Assembly (NCBI GenBank): GCA_002085465.1
Contig: NBML01000037.1
Span: 1 to 12,009, forward strand
Direction of reading: 5' to 3'
Length of the DNA stretch: 12,009 nucleotides
DNA from: Desulfobacteraceae bacterium 4572_89
Lineage (GTDB): Bacteria > Desulfobacterota > Desulfobacteria > Desulfobacterales > Desulfobacteraceae
The stretch's first letter is position 1; each line of letters begins with the position of its first letter. Position numbers and translations under genes: made by a program. A model generated the notes under the pieces. It worked only from the letters and a program-made list of their open reading frames with translations. It made no database searches and was not told the origin of the DNA. Shown here in pieces: positions 7,417 to 12,009 of this stretch.

Positions 7417-8670
7417 TCAAGAGTATTTATCCTGAATAAAAGCCAGGGTTTCATCCATTGCCTCCAATGTAAGGCCCAGGTCTTCCCGGGTATGGCGGTA
7501 ACTGATATAGCAATGGTGAAAGGGGGTAAAAAAGAACCCTTTCCGTATCAGCTGGGTGTAAAAATCCTTACGCTTGCCTTTGTATGCCCCTGTTTCATCC
7601 TTTTTAAAGGTGATGTAAAACATGGGGGCCACACCTGTGAGTTCAGCTCCCACATCATATTTGTCAATGAGGTCCTGGATTTTTTCCATGAATCCTCTGC
7701 CTTTTTCCCAGATATTTTCCAGTACATTATCCCGTTCGAGAATTTCAATGGTTTTAAGGGCTGCAACAAAAGCTTCACTGTTGGGGAAAAAGGTGGAAGA
7801 GATAAAAAGCTTGGATTCAGCTGCCATCATGATCTCTTTTTTCCCTGTTACCACTGAGATGGGATATCCATTGGCCATGGCCTTTCCAAGTACGGTGAGG
7901 TCCGGAGTGACTCCATAGAGTTTCTGGGCCCCTCCCATTGTCAGCCTGAAGCCGGTGCGGATTTCATCATATACCAGGACTGCACCATATTTGTCTGCAA
8001 TCTTTCTCACTCCTTCCAGGAACCCGGGTTCTGGAATCTCCATCTTTTGGTGATTGGGATGCCCAAAGGGAGTCATGATGATGGCGGCTGTTTCGTCTCC
8101 ATGGGTTTCCATCAACGCTTCCAGCTGGTCCAGGCGATTGTATTGAAATTCAAATACATCTTCATAGAATTTCGAGGGAATCCCGCCTTTCATTTCAACA
8201 CACCAGTCATGCCAGCCATGGTAACCGCAGCGCATCACCTTGAGTTTATTGGTATGGGCCCTTGCAATGCGAATACTGGCAGTGGTGGCATCAGAGCCGG
8301 TTTTAAGAAAAATGCTCATTTCAGAACAGGGTATGATTTCATTGAGTTTTTTTGCCAGCAGGTTCTGGTATTTCTGGGTCAGGGTGAAACAAAACCCTTT
8401 TTCCTTTATCTGGCTGTAAACAGCCTCATCCACCTCATCCTCCCGGTATCCAAGAATAATGGGACCGTACCCGCAGAGAAAATCAATAAATTCATTACCG
8501 TCAACATCAATGAGCCGGCTGCCTTTCCCACTTTCAAGAAAGATGGGATATTCACCATTGATAAAATCATTGGGTTTTCTGGCACCCAGAACGCCACCGG
8601 GAACCAGTGTGGTTGCCTCTTCATATAATTCCAGGCTTTTGGTTATATTTAATTTTTCAGTCTCTTTCAT
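7417..8670 (-). CDS. Class III PLP aminotransferase, glutamate-1-semialdehyde aminomutase-like
   Basis: The 417-residue protein is a fold-type I, class III PLP enzyme. Visible active-site features are GSDATTASIR (125-134, phosphate binding), the YHGWHDW segment (150-156) that aligns with YHGHHD of GSA aminomutases, D235 in YDEIRTGFR (bonds the pyridine nitrogen) and K263 in LGKAMANGYP (Schiff-base lysine). Length is normal. It probably moves an amino group between an omega- or beta-amino compound and a keto acid, in the cytoplasm. The motif around K263 differs from the GK..GGG.P of true HemL, and no other haem gene is nearby, so haem synthesis is unlikely. One alternative is a 3-aminobutyryl-CoA-type transaminase, a known GSAM-related enzyme, which would suit the thiolase in the operon; substrate cannot be read from sequence. 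AGGAG precedes the ATG by about 7 nt. It is the last gene of the minus-strand operon, 44 nt after the dehydrogenase. Confidence 0.9.
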   Translation of the reverse strand: MKETEKLNITKSLELYEEATTLVPGGVLGARKPNDFINGEYPIFLESGKGSRLIDVDGNEFIDFLCGYGPIILGYREDEVDEAVYSQIKEKGFCFTLTQKYQNLLAKKLNEIIPCSEMSIFLKTGSDATTASIRIARAHTNKLKVMRCGYHGWHDWCVEMKGGIPSKFYEDVFEFQYNRLDQLEALMETHGDETAAIIMTPFGHPNHQKMEIPEPGFLEGVRKIADKYGAVLVYDEIRTGFRLTMGGAQKLYGVTPDLTVLGKAMANGYPISVVTGKKEIMMAAESKLFISSTFFPNSEAFVAALKTIEILERDNVLENIWEKGRGFMEKIQDLIDKYDVGAELTGVAPMFYITFKKDETGAYKGKRKDFYTQLIRKGFFFTPFHHCYISYRHTREDLGLTLEAMDETLAFIQDKYS

Positions 8671-8698
8671 GGGACGTCTCCTGTTCTATTTTATGAAT

Positions 8699-8726
8699 CG
8701 CTACACTTCAAACGCTACACTTCAAA
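8699..8726 (-). repeat. 14-bp tandem duplication at the end of the dehydrogenase gene
   Basis: CGCTACACTTCAAA occurs twice without a gap (8699-8712 and 8713-8726). On the minus strand the unit reads TTTGAAGTGTAGCG, which includes the last codons (Phe-Glu-Val) and TAG stop of the dehydrogenase. The second copy lies in the spacer before the aminotransferase. This looks like a replication-slippage duplication and does not change the product. Confidence 0.8.
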
Positions 8727-9857
8727 CATTGATGAAATGGTTTCTGTCTGATGTATCCTGGCCCCCCTCTTTAAAAATGCGCCAAGGAACTTTGAAGGAT
8801 CAATACAACCCTCCGGGGCCACCACGCCCTTTACAGTCACATCACCTGCATCCATCATCAAAGAGGCTATGGAGGCAGGCAAACCGGTTCCAGGTGCCAT
8901 TCTTCCCACCATGTCGGCAGTGTAAGTGATTTTGCTATTCCCTTTTTTCCCTTTGACAATGACCTTGAGGCCGGATGACTGGGGTCCGTTGTCCCTGCCT
9001 TCAGGAATGGTTTCCCAGAGTTTTAATGCAAGATCATAGGGGGTTACCTGGCTGCCTTTAATTTCCATGGGCTCGGTACTTAAAAGCCCTGTGGCTTTTT
9101 GTTCCTGTATCAGTTCATCCACCCACAAAGGAATAAGTGCTCCTTTGATGATAACATTTTTAACCCCTTTGAAATATTTGGGAAGGGTCAAAGGCTGGGG
9201 ATGGCCCACGTACCGGACATGGCAGGTGCCAAGGGGTTCCAGGAACTGTTCTGCCACTTCTTCTGTCCCGCCTTCCACATAAACCAGCTTGCCGTCAATG
9301 TATTGGGGAATTTTTCCAAGGGTCATGTGGAGGCTGTGATCCCAGGCAGCACCGGCAAGTTCTGCAATGCTCACCACCCAGTAAAGGTAAATTTCATCAA
9401 CAGAGTCCAGTTTGTCTGCATACCATTTCACCAGGATATTGTTGGTCCCGGGATCAGATCCCATGCCAGTAAGAACTGTGATACCAGCTTCTTTTGCAAG
9501 TTTATCAATGCCTGAATTAAAGAGAATCTCGGTTCCCTCATAGTCATCACAGATATCAATATAATTTACCTTTGCTTCCACAGCAGCCTTTGCCACGGGT
9601 ACGGCAGTCTTGTAAAAGGGTCCTGCCGTGTTGATGACCACATTGACTTCTTTGAAGGCATTGACCATAGTTTCATGGTCATTGACATCCATTTTTATCA
9701 ATGCGGTTTTTTTGTTTTCCCGCAATTTTTTTGAAACCCTTTCAGGATCCGGATATAAATCAGCCAGAATAACATCTGTCACCTGTTCCTGCTTGACCAG
9801 ATCCCTTGCAACTCCCTGTCCCATACCGCCTACTCCGCCTATTATCAATACTCGCAT
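8715..9857 (-). CDS. Saccharopine-dehydrogenase-like NAD(P)-dependent oxidoreductase
   Basis: The 380-residue protein starts with a Rossmann nucleotide-binding domain: MRVLIIGGVGGMGQGVARDL has the Gly-rich loop (residues 7-13) and D33 (LADLYPD) closes the second strand. INTAGPFYKTAVPVAKAA and YIDICDDYEG, followed by GITVLTGMGSDPGTNN, are characteristic of the saccharopine dehydrogenase (Lys9/Lys1-like) N-terminal family. The rest forms the substrate domain, including the YVGHPQP segment. Relatives include saccharopine reductase, lysine 6-dehydrogenase and carboxynorspermidine synthase, which act on amines or imines of basic amino acids; the exact substrate is unknown. A strong ribosome site, AAGGAGG (plus-strand CCTCCTT at 9865-9871), lies 7 nt before the ATG. 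It sits between the thiolase and the aminotransferase, suggesting a shared amino-acid pathway. The acidic D33 hints at NAD rather than NADP, a weak inference. Confidence 0.88.
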   Translation of the reverse strand: MRVLIIGGVGGMGQGVARDLVKQEQVTDVILADLYPDPERVSKKLRENKKTALIKMDVNDHETMVNAFKEVNVVINTAGPFYKTAVPVAKAAVEAKVNYIDICDDYEGTEILFNSGIDKLAKEAGITVLTGMGSDPGTNNILVKWYADKLDSVDEIYLYWVVSIAELAGAAWDHSLHMTLGKIPQYIDGKLVYVEGGTEEVAEQFLEPLGTCHVRYVGHPQPLTLPKYFKGVKNVIIKGALIPLWVDELIQEQKATGLLSTEPMEIKGSQVTPYDLALKLWETIPEGRDNGPQSSGLKVIVKGKKGNSKITYTADMVGRMAPGTGLPASIASLMMDAGDVTVKGVVAPEGCIDPSKFLGAFLKRGARIHQTETISSMFEV

Positions 9858-9887
9858 TTTATTTCCTCCTTCAAAGTTAATTTGTCA

Positions 9888-10057
9888 GATAACAGCGAGA
9901 AAAGTTATCAATCATCAGCGAGAAAAACTAATTGATGCGCTGGTACGCGTCAGTTTATAAAAAATTAATTCCATATCCTGTTCCCGCTGATCCAGTTTTT
10001 CCAGCTGCTCTCGCTTTTCTATCTTTTCTCGCTGCTCCAGCTGTTCTTGCTGTTATC
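9888..10057. repeat. Intergenic element with terminal inverted repeats (MITE-like or REP-like)
   Basis: GATAACAGCGAGAAAAG (9888-9904) is repeated inverted at 10041-10057, where the minus strand reads GATAACAGCAAGAACAG: 15 of 17 positions match. A second inner pair matches too: CAGCGAGAAAAA (9916-9927) against the inverted CAGCGAGAAAAG at 10023-10034. The right end contains the TAA stop of the thiolase. The other operon spacers are about 45 nt, but this one is 195 nt, so the 170-bp block is the excess. It holds no promoter that I can recognise and no transposase. It may be a small inserted repeat or a folded mRNA element between the genes. Confidence 0.5.
9915..10052 (-). other. Open frame continuing past the thiolase stop (45 codons, coiled-coil-like)
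   Basis: Directly after the thiolase TAA the same frame stays open for 45 codons to TGA (9915-9917). It reads QQEQLEQREKIEKREQLEKL, then DQREQDMELIFYKLTRT and a short tail. It is very rich in Gln, Glu, Lys and Arg with spaced Leu/Ile, so it would be a charged amphipathic helix with a roughly 12-residue internal repeat (EQLEQREKIEKR / EQLEKLDQREQD). There is no upstream start codon in frame and only one internal ATG. It is more likely a by-product of the repeat element, or a relic of another gene, than a translated extension. Confidence 0.3.
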
Positions 10058-11243
10058 CCATTTTTAACACCAAAGCAGCCCCGGTATCCCCAGCCGCACA
10101 ACCGGTAAAGAGCATATATCCACCACCTTTATCAGCCAGTTCCTCAATGCCCTCTATGATCAATCTTCCTGCTGTGGGAGCCTGGGGATGGCCAAATATA
10201 ATGGATGATCCGAAATTATTAAATGAATTTATATCCAGGTTCATCTGATCAGCCAGGTAAATATCATTGGCAGCAAAGGGATTGTGGGTCTTGATCACTT
10301 TCACGTCCTGTATTGATATCCCGGCCTTGTCCAGGGCCATTTGGGCAGCAGGGACCACTGCCATTGCCATGTGTCCTTTCTTTGACCTGGAAAACCCATA
10401 GGAAAGAATCTGTGCATCCTTTGACGGATCATGGCTTAGCTCCTCTGCTTTTGCCTTTGTGGTGACGATGAGGCCGCAGTTGCCATCAGCCGGATGGGTC
10501 TGGGACCCAAAGGTATGTGCCCCTTCCGGAAGAACCGGCCTGAGGTTTTCAAGACCCTGTTTTGTTGTGGGCATAATCCCTTCGTCCGCTTCAATGGTGA
10601 TGGTTTTCTTTTTAGATAACTGGATATTGACGGGAAACATGTATTTTTTCTGAAATTCCCTGTCATTGGCCAGGCCGTCCATATATTGTTCATACCGAAC
10701 CAGGGCAAGCTCGTCACATTGTTCCCGGGTGACACCTGTCTCTCTGGCAACGTTTTCAGCTGTCTGGATCATGGCATTTTTTGCCCAGGGATCATTGTTG
10801 AACTGATCCATGACCCAGTTCTCGGAAATCACCTGTCCACCGGGGCCCTTGGGATTGGGCCAGATGGTGTGGGGACCGTTGGAACACCGGTCCGTCATCA
10901 GGGTAAATACATTTTTATAAATTTCTGTTTCAATTCCCATGGCTGCCTGGAATATGACAGTGGTGGAGGTTGAACATGCCTGACTGATGAGGCAGCCCGG
11001 GATATTATGGGCGCCCACCAGAGCAGATGCCCAGGGACCCCCATAAAATGTATAGGGCTGGCCAACAGTAGCTCCAAGGATCAGGTAATCAAAGATATCA
11101 GGATTGATTCCTTTTGTCCCAAGCCAGTTTTTTGCAGTGGCAGAGCCTAAAATTATGGAATGTTCATTTGCCATGCTTCCCTGCCATTTGGCAAAGGGAG
11201 AGGAATAGTAACCTTTGTAAGGGATAAATGCTTTGGTCAACAT
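10053..11243 (-). CDS. Thiolase-family acyl-CoA acetyltransferase
   Basis: From ATG at 11243 the product has 396 residues, the normal thiolase length, and starts MLTKAFIPYKGYYSSPF. The full catalytic set is visible: nucleophile C90 in SQACSTSTT, N321 in THNPFAAND (the NEAFA-type motif), H352 in FGHPQAPTAGR and C382 in FTGCAAGDTGAAL. It should cleave a 3-ketoacyl-CoA with CoA to release acetyl-CoA, or run in reverse. NPFA, the GHP.AP motif and the C-terminal CAAGDTG differ from the usual biosynthetic type (NEAFA, GHP.GATG, C.GGG.G), so substrate may be unusual. The frame is open upstream to 11399, but that extension overlaps the preceding gene and has no homology. AGGA about 10 nt before the chosen ATG supports this start. 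It follows the YqeB-type gene by 46 nt and is the second visible gene of the minus-strand operon. Confidence 0.93.
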   Translation of the reverse strand: MLTKAFIPYKGYYSSPFAKWQGSMANEHSIILGSATAKNWLGTKGINPDIFDYLILGATVGQPYTFYGGPWASALVGAHNIPGCLISQACSTSTTVIFQAAMGIETEIYKNVFTLMTDRCSNGPHTIWPNPKGPGGQVISENWVMDQFNNDPWAKNAMIQTAENVARETGVTREQCDELALVRYEQYMDGLANDREFQKKYMFPVNIQLSKKKTITIEADEGIMPTTKQGLENLRPVLPEGAHTFGSQTHPADGNCGLIVTTKAKAEELSHDPSKDAQILSYGFSRSKKGHMAMAVVPAAQMALDKAGISIQDVKVIKTHNPFAANDIYLADQMNLDINSFNNFGSSIIFGHPQAPTAGRLIIEGIEELADKGGGYMLFTGCAAGDTGAALVLKMG

Positions 11244-11289
11244 AAGTAAATTTCCTAAATTTATAATTGCACCGGGATTTATAATTTGA

Positions 11290-12009
11290 TCAATTATTAT
11301 ATTTTTGTAAAATAGCTTCCAGGAGACTACCACCAACAGCCCTTGCTTTATCCGAGATAGTGGTGCAATGTTCGATATTCCCCCTGGGGTCAATGTCACC
11401 GATCTTCAGTTTGTTTTCCACCAGGGTATTGCTTCTTATCTGGCCCCGGAGGACACCGTCGATTTCCACTTTAACAGGGGTGTCGTCAACATAACCGACA
11501 ACCTGTCCTTTTTTGACCATTTCACCGATGGACAAATCAGAATGGAATGTTCCGGCACAGGGTGCTCTGAGAACTCTTTCATGGGTATACCCGCTGGTAT
11601 TCCCTGGAACGCCTGTGTTGGGCTCAGGGCAGCCCTTTAAAATAATCCTTCCAAGGTTGTGGCCCCGGTTGGTTTCTATGACCATGTGCACGTCTTTTCC
11701 AGCTTCAAATCCAGGCCCAAGTCCTATTACCAAAGGGGCTTCAGACAGATTTGTCCCCAGGTTTTTTTTTGCAATACATGCATCAATGACCACATGGGGC
11801 TGGATTTTTTTTATTACGTTCCATTCCGGATCCACAAGGACAGGGATGGTGTTTTCCTCCCATGCCCCTGGGATCTCATCCACATGTAAACTCTTTTTTG
11901 CTCTGACACCTTCCACAATAATTTCTCCATCATGGACAGCCTCACAGAAACTGACCTGCCGTCTCACTGCCATGGGGCTTGGAATTTCCATCATATAGAT
12001 ATTTTTAAA
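11290..12009 (-). CDS. yqeB: YqeB/EF2563-family selenium-dependent molybdenum hydroxylase accessory protein (5' partial)
   Basis: The frame is open to the right edge (FKNIY before the first ATG at 11994), so the N-terminus is outside; about 239 residues are visible of a family near 270. Signatures of the EF2563/YqeB family are MEIPSPMAVRRQVSFCEAV, IPVLVDPEWN, the VIDACIAKKNLGT segment, APLVIGLGPGFEAGKDV, ETNRGHNLGRIILKG, PNTGVPGNTSGYTHERVLRA and, at the end, CTTISDKARAVGGSLLEAIL. The missing start normally carries the RGAGDLA nucleotide-binding loop. Members are tied by genome context to maturation of molybdenum hydroxylases with a labile selenium; the exact reaction is not established. I see no hydroxylase, selD or yqeC in the window, though they could lie further right. 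It leads the visible part of the minus-strand operon. Confidence 0.88.
   Translation of the reverse strand, partial: FKNIYMMEIPSPMAVRRQVSFCEAVHDGEIIVEGVRAKKSLHVDEIPGAWEENTIPVLVDPEWNVIKKIQPHVVIDACIAKKNLGTNLSEAPLVIGLGPGFEAGKDVHMVIETNRGHNLGRIILKGCPEPNTGVPGNTSGYTHERVLRAPCAGTFHSDLSIGEMVKKGQVVGYVDDTPVKVEIDGVLRGQIRSNTLVENKLKIGDIDPRGNIEHCTTISDKARAVGGSLLEAILQKYNN

Noticed and set aside
8047..8628. 193-codon plus-strand open frame opposite the aminotransferase
   Set aside because: The minus strand here encodes clear PLP-enzyme motifs; the plus-strand product is composition-driven and matches nothing.
7417..8670. Assignment of the aminotransferase as HemL for haem synthesis
   Set aside because: The active-site lysine context is AMANGYP rather than the Gly-rich HemL motif, and the operon holds catabolic-type enzymes rather than haem genes.
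11244..11399. 52-residue N-terminal extension of the thiolase
   Set aside because: It overlaps the end of the YqeB-type gene, has no thiolase homology, and an ATG with AGGA at 11243 gives the normal 396-residue length with the nucleophile at C90.
11513..11998. 161-codon plus-strand open frame at the right end
   Set aside because: It lies opposite the well-conserved YqeB-type sequence and shows no features of a real protein.
1..12009. CRISPR array, tRNA, rRNA, integrase or transposase
   Set aside because: I saw no regularly spaced repeats with unique spacers, no tRNA-like or rRNA sequence and no recombinase or transposase motifs on either strand.

Overview
The window looks like chromosomal DNA of a Gram-negative, AT-leaning anaerobe, most likely a sulfate-reducing deltaproteobacterium of the Desulfobacterales type. 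That placement is an inference. It rests on an Mla outer-membrane lipid transport locus (so a diderm cell), a YqeB/EF2563-type selenium-dependent molybdenum hydroxylase accessory protein, and a thiolase/aminotransferase operon typical of amino-acid or acyl-CoA degrading anaerobes. No 16S rRNA gene or other direct marker is present.

Region 1 (1-1773) is a decayed patch. The 3' end of an unrecognised Lys-rich gene (3-329) is followed by a terminator-like hairpin. Next comes a minus-strand remnant of an RsbU/SpoIIE-type PP2C phosphatase carrying an in-frame stop (365-556). It abuts a plus-strand remnant holding only the C-terminal part of the MlaE permease (554-865). MlaD follows, keeping only its membrane anchor and the start of the MCE domain (883-1089), then degenerate 18-bp repeats. 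MlaC (1165-1773) still looks intact. The lipid transport operon therefore appears broken here, leaving an orphan MlaC.

Region 2 (1857-7291) is a two-gene, translationally coupled unit on the plus strand. The first gene encodes a 954-aa SNF2-family ATPase with all main helicase motifs. The second encodes an 857-aa protein with an N-terminal four-cysteine zinc ribbon, a HEAT-like segment, winged-helix-like stretches and a C-terminal tail resembling the helicase-associated (XPB/Ssl2-like) domain. The second protein matches no family I can name with confidence. The pair is the best candidate for an undescribed DNA-remodelling, repair or defence system in the window.

Region 3 (7292-7416) lies between convergent transcription units and holds a large hairpin, plus an alternative hairpin that competes for one of its arms. 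It is probably a bidirectional terminator.

Region 4 (7417-12009) is a minus-strand operon, read right to left. It comprises a YqeB-type protein (its N-terminus runs off the window), a thiolase, a saccharopine-dehydrogenase-like NAD(P) oxidoreductase and a class III (GSA-aminomutase-like) aminotransferase. A plausible joint role is catabolism of an amino acid through an amino-acyl or beta-keto-acyl intermediate, with the thiolase releasing acetyl-CoA. This is inference from families, not shown by the sequence. The 195-bp spacer between the thiolase and the dehydrogenase has inverted-repeat ends, one of which overlaps the thiolase stop codon, and an open frame continuing past that stop. It may be a small inserted repeat element.
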